Shown: piece by piece, positions 26,466-37,306 of the stretch | Numbering within the stretch: position 1 is the first letter of the stretch | Layout: each line of letters opens with the position of its first letter | Assembly (NCBI RefSeq): GCF_030695125.1 | Contig: NZ_JAUYTP010000032.1 | Coordinates: forward strand, 62,001-126,000 | Length of the DNA: 64,000 bases | Source: Allobosea sp. | GTDB taxonomy: Bacteria; Pseudomonadota; Alphaproteobacteria; Rhizobiales; Beijerinckiaceae | Direction: 5' to 3' | Notes under the pieces: model-generated | Seen by the model: the letters and a program-made list of their open reading frames with translations, nothing else | What the model was told of the DNA's origin: nothing | Database searches by the model: none | Made by a program: the position numbers and the translations under genes

Positions 26466-28338
26466 CGGCGGCGCCACGCTCGAGCGGCGCGCGCTGGCGG
26501 GCAAGGCCATGCGTCGTCTTGTTCCAGGTGAAGCGGCGGGCGTGGTACTCGTACAGCGCCATCCAGGCCGCGATGCAGACCAGCCCGTAATAGACCGGCA
26601 GCAGCGGAAGCAGCAGCAGGCGTCGTGGCGTCGCCCGCCGGATGGCCCCGATGGCGGGCGGCAGGAAGAGCGCGAAGGCGCCGAGGAGCGAGATCGTCAG
26701 CGCCAGCGTCGAGGCCACGTTGGCGAAGGCGCCTGCGGGGCTAAGCAGCGAGCCCTCGCGATAGGCTAGGACGGCCGCGATGGCGAAGACCGGATAGGCC
26801 AGCGCGGTCAGCACCGTCCCCAGGCACAATGACAGGAAGGCGAGCGTCGCAGGCAGTCCGGCTTCGCGCAGGAGCAGCAGAGGCGCGCGCGAATGCGTCA
26901 CCAGCGTCTGCATGTAGCCCTTGATCCAGCGCGAGCGCTGCTTCAGCCAGGCGTGCAGCGCCAGCGGCGCCTCTTCGCGCGTGGCGGACGGCAGATCGCC
27001 CATGCGATAGCCCGCCCGCACCAGCCTCAGGCCCAGATCGGCATCCTCCGTCACGTTCCAGGCGTCCCAGCCCCCGATCGCCCGCAAGGCGTCCGTCCGG
27101 AAATGGTTGGAGGTGCCGCCGAGCATGATCGGCAGCCCCGCGCGCAGCAGGCCCGGATTGAGCACCTCGAACAATCCGGCATATTCCAGCGCAAACAACG
27201 CCGGCATTAGCCCTTCGTCGGCGTGGTCGATCACGAGCCGCGCCTGCAGGCAGGCCAGGTCGTCAGGTGCCCGCAGGAAGCGCGCGGCCGCCATGCGCAA
27301 TTGCTGCGGCTCGGGAATGTCCTCGGCGTCGAAGATCGTGAACAGGTCGCCGCGCGCCTCCAGCAGGGCGAGGTTGAGCGCGCGGGGCTTGGTGCGCGGC
27401 AGGCCCGGCGGCACGATGATGACGACGATATGGGCCGGCAGGGCCCACTGCGACAGCGCCGCTCGCATGCCGTCGTCGTCGGCTTCGATCAGGAGCCGGA
27501 TATCGAGCTTGGCAGGCGGATAATCGAGAGACGCCAGGGCTCGCAGCATCTGCCGCAGCACCGCTTCCTCCCGAAAGAGCGGGATCGCGACGGTGTAGAC
27601 CGGCAGCCGGCCGTCATCGACGCGCCAGCGCTGCTGGCGCCAGAGATCGGGAGCGGGCTGCTCGATCGCCGCGGCCAGCCGCAGCAGGATCAACCCGAGA
27701 AACACCGGCCCGAGCAGCAGCGCGACGGCAAAGAAGGTCTGCAGCGGAGCCAGCACGCCGCCGGCTGCCAGGGCGGCGGCGCCAAGCGCCGTCGCGATCC
27801 GCTGGCCCCGGCTGGAGCCGGTGCGCGCGCTGTCGCGGGCCAGCCCCGCTTCGTCCAGATTGGCGGCGCGGGCGGCGAGCGTCGTGCCATTGGCCAGGCG
27901 AAGCGCCTCGGCGAAGCGCCGCGGCGTGACCACGGCGATGTCGCGCCGGTCGCGTGGCCCCGCTTCCAGCATGCGCCGCAGCGCCGGTCCCTCGGGGGCG
28001 AGCACGAAGCGCAGCCGGCCCGTGACGTCCGCCACCGGCGCGATGCCGCCGCGCAGGATCGCGCCATGCTCGCCGCCCGGCCGGAGCGCAAAGCCGCCAC
28101 GGTGAAAAGGCAGGGCCATTTCGGCGGCCAGCGCGCGATAGAAGCCCTCCTCGTCGATCAACCCGAGCGCGAAGATCTCCCGCGCCGGCTCGGTTCGCCA
28201 TCGCTCGGCCCGTCGCGCCGCCATCGCGAGGTCGGCGGGGGCTATGCCATGGCGCGCCAGAAAAGCGATCTCGACCGGCAGGCCGGCTGAGGCCTCCGCA
28301 TGTCCAGCCGAACGCCCGTCGTGACCGCTGCCCCCCAC
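26410..28338 (-). CDS. Family 2 membrane glycosyltransferase with MshEN-like N-terminal domain
   Basis: About 642 residues. Residues 25-170 resemble the MshEN/GspE N-terminal module (AREIFALGLIDEEGFYRALA, then EMALPF), which in other proteins can bind cyclic di-GMP. Two helices follow (about 187-225), then a processive GT-A domain with DADDDG-type, FDAEDIPEP and TEDADLGLRL acidic motifs and KQRSRWIKG (QxxRW box), as in cellulose-synthase-like enzymes. Four or five C-terminal helices follow. It probably polymerises or transfers a sugar at the inner membrane; the product is unknown. The apparent GTG start at 28338 is uncertain. Its 3' end overlaps the convergent SCO1 gene by 56 bp. Confidence 0.85.
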   Translation of the reverse strand: MGGSGHDGRSAGHAEASAGLPVEIAFLARHGIAPADLAMAARRAERWRTEPAREIFALGLIDEEGFYRALAAEMALPFHRGGFALRPGGEHGAILRGGIAPVADVTGRLRFVLAPEGPALRRMLEAGPRDRRDIAVVTPRRFAEALRLANGTTLAARAANLDEAGLARDSARTGSSRGQRIATALGAAALAAGGVLAPLQTFFAVALLLGPVFLGLILLRLAAAIEQPAPDLWRQQRWRVDDGRLPVYTVAIPLFREEAVLRQMLRALASLDYPPAKLDIRLLIEADDDGMRAALSQWALPAHIVVIIVPPGLPRTKPRALNLALLEARGDLFTIFDAEDIPEPQQLRMAAARFLRAPDDLACLQARLVIDHADEGLMPALFALEYAGLFEVLNPGLLRAGLPIMLGGTSNHFRTDALRAIGGWDAWNVTEDADLGLRLVRAGYRMGDLPSATREEAPLALHAWLKQRSRWIKGYMQTLVTHSRAPLLLLREAGLPATLAFLSLCLGTVLTALAYPVFAIAAVLAYREGSLLSPAGAFANVASTLALTISLLGAFALFLPPAIGAIRRATPRRLLLLPLLPVYYGLVCIAAWMALYEYHARRFTWNKTTHGLARQRAPLERGAAVTDGAAIPAPPAPVAARH

Positions 28339-28441
28339 TGGCCCGGTTCCGCTCCACGCAACGCCGCAGGTCCCGGCGCTTCTGGCCAGGACAACCCATG
28401 GTTGCCGGTTTGACGGTGCGAGTCGAGAGGTCTTGCCGCTT

Positions 28442-28465
28442 ATCGCGGCTCAGCCGCGATTTTTG
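28442..28465. terminator. Hairpin directly after trpB
   Basis: ATCGCGGC-TCA-GCCGCGAT followed on the plus strand by TTTTT, right beside the trpB stop. The T run is on the plus strand, so for trpB itself it works only as a plain hairpin; it would block antisense transcription entering trpB. Confidence 0.4.
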
Positions 28466-29679
<1,214 letters not shown>

Positions 29680-29683
<4 letters not shown>

Positions 29684-30369
29684 GTCCGGCCTGCCTCTTG
29701 TGTCGCTGCTGCCGCCGCGGCCCGTGCCGCAACGACGAAATCCGTGATCCGATCGATGTCCTTGACGCCGGGTGCGCTTTCCACGCCCGACGAGACGTCG
29801 ACGCCCGATGGCCTTGTGACGGTGATGGCCTGCGCCACATTCGCCGGATCGAGCCCGCCCGATAGCATGAAGCGCAAAGCGGGGTCGAGCGCCGCCAGGA
29901 TCGACCAGTCGAACGGTCTGCCATGCCCGCCCGGATAGGCGGCGTCTTTCGGCGCCTTGGCGTCGAGCAGGATGCGGTCGGCGACCTCCTGATAGGACGC
30001 GATCGCGGCGAGATCATGCTGCGTGGCGATGCCCAACGCCTTCATGACGCACAAGCCGGTCGCATCCTTGATGGCGCCGACCCGCTCAGGCGTTTCCTGC
30101 CCATGCAGTTGCAGCCAGTCGGGCCGCAGCCATTCGACGAGGTGGCGGGCCTCGTCGGGCTCGTGATCGACGATCAGCGCCACGATCTCGGCGCGGCCGC
30201 GCGCCATCGCGGCGAGTTCGAGGGCCTGGATGTCCGAGACGAAGCGCGGGCTCCTAGGGTGAAACACGAGGCCGATCATCTCGACGCCGGCGGTCAGGGC
30301 AGCATCCAGCGTCTGCGGCGTCGACAGACCGCAGATCTTGATCGCGAAGGGAGGCACGGGACGTTCCAT
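29680..30369 (-). CDS. trpF: Phosphoribosylanthranilate isomerase
   Basis: Converts N-(5-phosphoribosyl)anthranilate to the carboxyphenylamino-deoxyribulose phosphate in tryptophan synthesis. The 229-residue TIM barrel shows the catalytic cysteine motif [39 protein letters not shown], a phosphate-binding FDW block ([12 protein letters not shown]), [10 protein letters not shown] and the C-terminal [15 protein letters not shown]. It is slightly longer than E. coli-type domains because of a short C-terminal Ala-rich tail. It overlaps trpB by four bases and is divergent from the TAXI receptor gene. Confidence 0.96.
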
Positions 30370-30412
30370 CGCACGGCTCTAGCATGAAGGTGAACGGCGC
30401 CGCACTTGCGAC

Positions 30413-31786
30413 ATGATGACAGACGAAGCAATGCTCGACGAGCCCGGACGGTGGGTCGAGGCGCGGCAGGGCGGGCAGATACGGGTGTTCGGCAAGGGAC
30501 GGCGCGGTTTCACGATCCTGGCGGGGCTGCTGGCGATGGCCGGTTTGACGGCCGCGATCTTCTACGTCGCCAATCAGCCGCGCACGCTCAAACTGGCCGT
30601 CGGCCCGCTCGGTTCCGAGGATGCCCGGATGGCGGCAGGCTTCGTGCAGGGGCTCAACCGAGAGAAATCCCAGATTCGCCTCAGGCTCATCCTGACGGAA
30701 GGCTCGGAGGAGAGCGCCCGCAAGGTCGATGGCGGCGACGCCGATCTCGCCATCGTGCGGCCTGATATCGCGCTGCCGGCCAAGGCCGATACGGCGCTGA
30801 TCACGCGTCGGTCCTTTCCCTTCCTGATCACTGACAAGGACAGCGCGATCGGCCGCATTGCCGATCTGCGCGGTCGCAGGGTCGGGGTGGTGCGCAATCC
30901 CGCCGGCAATATCGTGCTGTTGAAGCTCGTGCTGGCGCAGTACGAGGTCGATCCCACCGAGGTGACGATCATCGGCCTGACGCCCGACGAGATCGTCCCC
31001 GCGGCCAGGGAACGGCGCGTCGACGCCTTCTTTTCCGTCAATGCGGTGGGGGCACGCGCCAATGGCGACGGCACCGCCCGGCTGCGCTCGGCCTGGGGCG
31101 AGGACCCCGTCCTGATCCCGATCCGCGAGGCCGACGCGCTGGCGGCGCGGGTGCGCGCCATCGAGACCGGCGAGATCGTCAGGGGCGCGCTCGGGGGCGA
31201 TCCGCCGCGCCCGTCGGAGAACCTGCCGACGATCGCGATCACCTCGCGGCTGGTCGCCTCGCAGGATCTCGACGAGGACGTCGTCGGAAACCTCGTCAGC
31301 GCGCTTCTGGCGCTGCGGGTGACGCTGGCCGCAGAACTGCCGCAGATCCAGGGGCTCGAGGCGCCCGCGACCGACAAGGACGCGCCGCTGCCCGTCCATC
31401 CCGGTGCCGCCGCCTTCATCGACGGCGAACAGAAGACGTTCTTCGAGCGCTATGGCGACTGGTTCTATCTCGGCGTCATGGCGCTGTCGCTGTTTGGCAC
31501 CGGCGCGGCCGGCCTGCTCGGCCGCGAAAGCGCCGCAAGACGGCGGCAGGCGATGCTGGGGCTCGACCGCCTGCTGGCGCTCCTGCCGCAGATCCGCAGC
31601 ACGACCGATCTGGACAGGCTCGACCGCTACCGCAGCGAAGCCGATGCGATCCTGCTCGAGGTTCTCGGCGATTTCGGCCAGGGCAACCTCGATTCCTCGG
31701 CCATTGCGGCCTACCGCCTGGTCTTCGATCAGGTTAGCCGCGCGGTGGTCGAGGCCAAGATCAGGGCCGCAGCCATCCAGATCTGA
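30413..31786 (+). CDS. TAXI-family TRAP transporter solute-binding subunit
   Basis: A 457-residue protein with an N-terminal membrane anchor (about 33-53), a type II periplasmic-binding domain (TLKLAVGPLGSEDARMAAGF, then LILTEGSEESARKVDGGDADLAIVRPD), a second hydrophobic helix near residues 347-365 (GDWFYLGVMALSLFGTGAAG) and a C-terminal, probably cytosolic helical tail. TAXI proteins are solute receptors of TRAP transporters, but no TRAP membrane subunit gene is nearby, and the two-helix form is often found alone. It may therefore sense rather than transport. Substrate unknown. The gene is divergent from trpF with only 43 bp between starts. Confidence 0.8.
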   Translation: MMTDEAMLDEPGRWVEARQGGQIRVFGKGRRGFTILAGLLAMAGLTAAIFYVANQPRTLKLAVGPLGSEDARMAAGFVQGLNREKSQIRLRLILTEGSEESARKVDGGDADLAIVRPDIALPAKADTALITRRSFPFLITDKDSAIGRIADLRGRRVGVVRNPAGNIVLLKLVLAQYEVDPTEVTIIGLTPDEIVPAARERRVDAFFSVNAVGARANGDGTARLRSAWGEDPVLIPIREADALAARVRAIETGEIVRGALGGDPPRPSENLPTIAITSRLVASQDLDEDVVGNLVSALLALRVTLAAELPQIQGLEAPATDKDAPLPVHPGAAAFIDGEQKTFFERYGDWFYLGVMALSLFGTGAAGLLGRESAARRRQAMLGLDRLLALLPQIRSTTDLDRLDRYRSEADAILLEVLGDFGQGNLDSSAIAAYRLVFDQVSRAVVEAKIRAAAIQI

Positions 31787-32025
31787 TGTCGTGACGGCGA
31801 CAGGCTGGCCAGCTGACGGCCTTCCGAGGACCGAACGCAGCGGCAAAGCGGCTCCGGGCCGGCACGCGATTCACCCTGCGCCCGGCGAGCGGGCCGTTCG
31901 TGGTTGCCCAAACGCCCGTCAAGGGTTATGTGCAGCGCAGCGAATTCCAGTTTCCTCGTGAACGGGCTGCGCCGGCAGGGCATCGATCCTCGCCGGCTTG
32001 TGGCCATGACAAAGGCCCTTCCCGC

Positions 32026-33849
<1,824 letters not shown>

Positions 33850-33876
33850 TCGGCTTCCTTCCGAGCCATTGAAATC

Positions 33877-33909
33877 AAAAAGGGCGAGCCTCGCGGCGCG
33901 CCCTTTTTT
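33877..33909 (+). terminator. Rho-independent terminator of typA
   Basis: AAAAAGGGCG pairs with CGCCCTTTTT over a GC-rich loop, followed by more T. The A run on the 5' side makes it usable also for the convergent gene at 33951. Confidence 0.9.
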
Positions 33910-33950
33910 ATTGTTCTGAGCGTTGCCTGGTCGGCGCGCCGCGGCGGCTC

Positions 33951-34790
33951 TCAGTGGCTCATCAGGATCGGCAGCGTGCTGTCCTTCAGCAGCGACTGCG
34001 TCACACCGCCGAGCAGCCACTCGCGCAGCCGGGAATGCTTGTAAGCGCCGCAGACGATCAGATCCGCGCCGAAGGCTTTCGCCGCCTGCGCGATCTCGCT
34101 GGCGACGTCGGGCTGCGTCAACGCCACGTTGCGAACCGTGACCTTGATGCCGTGCCGCGACAGATGCGGCGCGAGATCGGTGCCGCCGAGGCTGCTCGAC
34201 AGATCTTTTTCGCCGCTGACCGTGAGAATCTCGACCTCGTCGGCTTCGCTCAGGAAGGGCATCGCATCGCCGACGGCCCGCGCCGCCGAGGCGCCGCCAT
34301 CCCAGGCGATCAGGATCCGCTTCGCCGAAAACGTCTCGCAGCCGGGCGGAACGATCAGGACGGGCCGCCCGCTGTCGAACAACGCCGCCTCGATCAACCC
34401 GCGGTCGCGCTGCACCGGGTCCTTCTCGAGATCGAGGATGCTGACATCGTGGACCCGCGCATGGGCGAGCAGCTGGTCGCAGAGATTGGCGTAGATCAGC
34501 GACGGCGTCTCGATCGTGCAGGTCACCCCGGCGAGATCGGCGCGGCCCCTGGCCTTCTCCGCGAAGGCATCGGCCAGTTCGGTGATGCGGCGGTTCTCGC
34601 GGTTGATCAGTTCGGCCCCGAAGGCGCCGACCAGAGAGCCGGGCACGCCATAGCGCATCGAGGCGGCCTGCAGGGTCAGATGCGCGCCCGCCTGCTGCGA
34701 CAGGGACATCGCGTAAGCGAGGGCCGAGCTCTGCTCCCCGCGCCCTTCTTCCGTGAAGGCGATGAAAACACTCTTGATCGATGCGAGCAT
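33951..34790 (-). CDS. Universal stress protein, tandem domain
   Basis: A 279-residue cytosolic protein with two UspA-type domains. The first begins MLASIKSVFIAFTEEGRGEQ, and the second begins at FSAKRILIAWDGGASAARAV. The C-terminal nucleotide loop reads GAYKHSRLREWLLGGVT, where the second glycine of the usual G-2x-G-9x-G pattern is a lysine, so ATP binding may be lost. The ATG at 34790 has a GGAGG ribosome site. It is paired with a related gene at 35365, and both end in nearly the same sequence. A FixK/FNR-type box lies 60 bp upstream, suggesting control by oxygen limitation. Confidence 0.9.
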   Translation of the reverse strand: MLASIKSVFIAFTEEGRGEQSSALAYAMSLSQQAGAHLTLQAASMRYGVPGSLVGAFGAELINRENRRITELADAFAEKARGRADLAGVTCTIETPSLIYANLCDQLLAHARVHDVSILDLEKDPVQRDRGLIEAALFDSGRPVLIVPPGCETFSAKRILIAWDGGASAARAVGDAMPFLSEADEVEILTVSGEKDLSSSLGGTDLAPHLSRHGIKVTVRNVALTQPDVASEIAQAAKAFGADLIVCGAYKHSRLREWLLGGVTQSLLKDSTLPILMSH

Positions 34791-34850
34791 GGCGAGCCTC
34801 CAGGCTGTTGTTCTGTTGCGGCAGCTTGCCCCGAAGGCGCAGGCGGCATC

Positions 34851-34864
34851 TTGCGCTGGATCAA
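34851..34864. promoter_or_regulatory. FixK/FNR-type binding site
   Basis: TTGCGCTGGATCAA is a full match to the 14-bp FixK-type pattern (TTG..C, two bases, G..CAA). It lies in the divergent interval between the universal stress protein gene at 34790 and the gene starting at 34927, about 60 bp from each start. Confidence 0.65.
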
Positions 34865-34926
34865 TCCACCCTGTGGCGATCGATGAAACAGTAGATCGGC
34901 GAACGGAAGACCGAAGGAACGGCACC

Positions 34927-35322
34927 ATGTTACAGCGCATCTCGCTTCATCTGGGGCGCACGCCCACCCATCCTGAAGGCGACAGCCGGGACGGCTACGA
35001 GATCACCGCGCCGCTCGATGCCGAAGGCCGGCTGGTGGCCGCGGAATGGCAGGCGGCGCGGGACAAATGCCGCGTTCGCCGTTTCAGCCCCGGTGAGTCT
35101 GACCGCTATGGCTGGCTGCTGCACCGGGCCGGCGGCGAGGGCGGCGCGAATTGGGGAATCGATTACAACGATGCCTCCAGCGACGACGACGAGGTCGGCT
35201 ACAAGCTCGACCGCCACCGCTTCACGATCGGCGAATATGTCTCGATCCGCGAGCAGGATGGCGACTTCCTGCCCTACAAGGTCGTGGCCATTCATCCCGT
35301 GGGCAAGCCGGCTGCGGCCTGA
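34927..35322 (+). CDS. Conserved hypothetical protein in universal-stress cluster
   Basis: A 131-residue soluble acidic protein starting MLQRISLHLGRTPTHPEGDS. Distinctive segments are GYEITAPLDAEGRLVAAEWQ, a WGIDYNDASSDDDEVGYKLDRH run, and FTIGEYVSIREQDGDFLPYKVV near the end. It has no signal peptide or membrane helix. I do not recognise a characterised family. AAGGAAC lies just before the start. It is the first gene of a likely two-gene unit with the universal stress protein 36 bp downstream, behind the FixK-type box, so it probably belongs to a micro-oxic or stress response. Confidence 0.8.
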   Translation: MLQRISLHLGRTPTHPEGDSRDGYEITAPLDAEGRLVAAEWQAARDKCRVRRFSPGESDRYGWLLHRAGGEGGANWGIDYNDASSDDDEVGYKLDRHRFTIGEYVSIREQDGDFLPYKVVAIHPVGKPAAA

Positions 35323-35364
35323 CCCCCACCGCCATAGCAACCCTCTCCGACGGAGACGATGGCC

Positions 35365-36210
35365 ATGCCGACTGCCCGATCCGCCGCCCAGCCTCTGGGT
35401 TTTGGCGCGCTGCTCACGCCCGTTCATCTCGGCACCGGTGCGCAGGCGACGATCCGTTTCGCCGCTGGGCTGGCCAGGGCCCTGTCCTGCCGGCTGATCG
35501 GCATCGGCGCCGATCAGATCGATCTGCCCTATTATGGCGACGGCACCGGCATGGTCGACGCCGTCCTCGTCGAGAACGCCCGCGGCGTGGTCATCGAGGA
35601 TCTCGCCAGGGCTGAGGCCCTGTTTCGCCAGGCGGCGCAGGGCGTCGCGCTCGACTGGCGCTGCGCGATCGAGCAACCCCGCGCCTTCGCGCTGACGCAG
35701 TCGCGTGCGGCCGATCTGGTGGTGATGGCAAGGCAGGGGCCAGACGATCAGGCGCTGGGGCGCATGGGCGTCGCGCCGGGCGACATCGTCATGGAGCTCG
35801 GGCGACCGATCCTGCTGGTTCCGCCGGGCGTCGAAACCTTGACCGCCAAGAGCGTGATCGTCGCATGGAAGGACACGCGCGAGGCGCGGCGCGCCGTCCA
35901 GGATGCGCTGCCGTTTCTGGTCCGGGCCGAACTGGTCAGCGTGCTTGCGGTCGGGGCCGATCCCGAGGACGACGGCGCGCAGGATGTCTGCGGCTATCTC
36001 GCCCAGTTCGGGATCGCGGCGCGCGCGGTGCTGCGCCCCGACAGCGGCGAATACATCGTCGACGAGATCACCCGACAGGTCGCGCAGCAGGGAGCCGACC
36101 TCATCGTTGCCGGCGCCTATGGCCACAGCCGCCTGCGCGAATGGATCTTCGGCGGCGTCACGCAGGATCTGATCGAGACCACGCCCGTCTGCTGCCTGAT
36201 GTCGCACTGA
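35365..36210 (+). CDS. Universal stress protein, tandem domain
   Basis: About 281 residues with two UspA-like domains; the second begins at TAKSVIVAWKDTREARRAV. The C-terminal nucleotide loop GAYGHSRLREWIFGGVT keeps the G-2x-G-9x-G spacing, unlike its divergent paralogue at 33951. Its first domain is less typical and lacks a recognisable ATP loop. Two in-frame ATGs exist; the second, at 35365, lies nine bases after GGAG and is preferred to 35359. It follows the hypothetical gene at 34927 closely and is likely co-transcribed. Confidence 0.88.
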   Translation: MPTARSAAQPLGFGALLTPVHLGTGAQATIRFAAGLARALSCRLIGIGADQIDLPYYGDGTGMVDAVLVENARGVVIEDLARAEALFRQAAQGVALDWRCAIEQPRAFALTQSRAADLVVMARQGPDDQALGRMGVAPGDIVMELGRPILLVPPGVETLTAKSVIVAWKDTREARRAVQDALPFLVRAELVSVLAVGADPEDDGAQDVCGYLAQFGIAARAVLRPDSGEYIVDEITRQVAQQGADLIVAGAYGHSRLREWIFGGVTQDLIETTPVCCLMSH

Positions 36211-36349
36211 GGCGCGGGCCGGCTCATTACGGCTGGCTGCGCTGCGTCCATCCGCCTTGCGTCCTGCGCAGCGGCGCTGGCCGCTTGCCGTGCTTGTGAC
36301 GGCGGCCCGGCTCTGGTCCTGTGGGCCTTCCGGCAGAAGGACCTCTTCC

Positions 36350-37282
36350 ATGCAGTTCCGCAATCTCGGCCGCTCCGGCCTGCGCGTCTCCCTTGTCGGC
36401 CTCGGCTGCAACAATTTTGGCGGACGCATCGATGATGCGGCGGCGGCCAGGGTCGTCGATGCGGCGATCGACCATGGCATCACCCTGTTCGACACCGCCG
36501 ACATCTATGGCGAGAAGGCGGGTTCGGAACGGGTGCTCGGCGAGTTGCTCGGCGCGCGCCGCAAGGACATCGTGCTGGCGTCCAAGTTCGGCATGAAGAT
36601 GTTCCATGGCGGGCAGGGCGGTTCACGCCGCTACATCATCAGCGCCGTCGAGGAGTCGCTTTCGCGGCTGAAGACCGACTGGATCGACCTCTATCAGTTC
36701 CACACGCCCGACCCGCTGACCCCGATCGACGAGACGCTGCGCGCGCTCGAGGATCTCGTGACGCAGGGCAAGGTCCGCTACACCGGCTGCTCCAACATGC
36801 CGGCTTGGCAGGTCGCGGACGCGCAATGGACTGCGCGCGATCTGCGTCTCGCCGGCTTCGCCTCGGCGCAGGACGAGTACAGCCTGCTCAAGCGCGGCGC
36901 CGAGAAGGACTTGATCCCCGCGCTCAGCCATTACGGCATGGGGCTGCTGCCCTATTTCCCGCTCGCCAACGGCGCCCTCACCGGCAAATACAAGCGCAAC
37001 GCGCCGATGCCCGACGGCGCACGCCTGACCAAGCTGCCCGAGCGCGCCGGCCAGATCTTCAGCGACGCGAACTGGACGAAGATCGAGGCGCTGACCGATT
37101 TCTGTGAGGCGCGCGGCAAGACGCTGGTCGAGCTCGCCTTCTCCTGGCTTGCCGCCCAGCCGGTCGTCTCCAGCGTCATCGCCGGCGCGACCAAGCCGGA
37201 GCAGATCGCTGCCAATGTGAAGGCGGCCGACTGGGCGCTGACCGCCGACGACCTCGCCGGGATCGACCGCATCACCGCATGA
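36350..37282 (+). CDS. Aldo/keto reductase
   Basis: A 310-residue NADPH-dependent TIM-barrel oxidoreductase. The catalytic residues of the superfamily are visible: aspartate and tyrosine in FDTADIYGEKAGSE, lysine in VLASKFGM and histidine in LYQFHTPDP. The cofactor-binding end reads VIAGATKPEQIAANVKA. It resembles the YghZ/Gpr group of general aldehyde reductases; the natural substrate is unknown. AAGGA precedes the ATG at 36350. It converges on amn with 24 bp between stops. Confidence 0.93.
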   Translation: MQFRNLGRSGLRVSLVGLGCNNFGGRIDDAAAARVVDAAIDHGITLFDTADIYGEKAGSERVLGELLGARRKDIVLASKFGMKMFHGGQGGSRRYIISAVEESLSRLKTDWIDLYQFHTPDPLTPIDETLRALEDLVTQGKVRYTGCSNMPAWQVADAQWTARDLRLAGFASAQDEYSLLKRGAEKDLIPALSHYGMGLLPYFPLANGALTGKYKRNAPMPDGARLTKLPERAGQIFSDANWTKIEALTDFCEARGKTLVELAFSWLAAQPVVSSVIAGATKPEQIAANVKAADWALTADDLAGIDRITA

Positions 37283-37306
37283 CGGTGCGCGAGCTCCGCG
37301 GCCCGC

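Noticed and set aside
28442-28465. Classical terminator of trpB
   Set aside because: The T run is on the opposite strand, so it does not fit a Rho-independent terminator for trpB; listed only as a hairpin of uncertain role.
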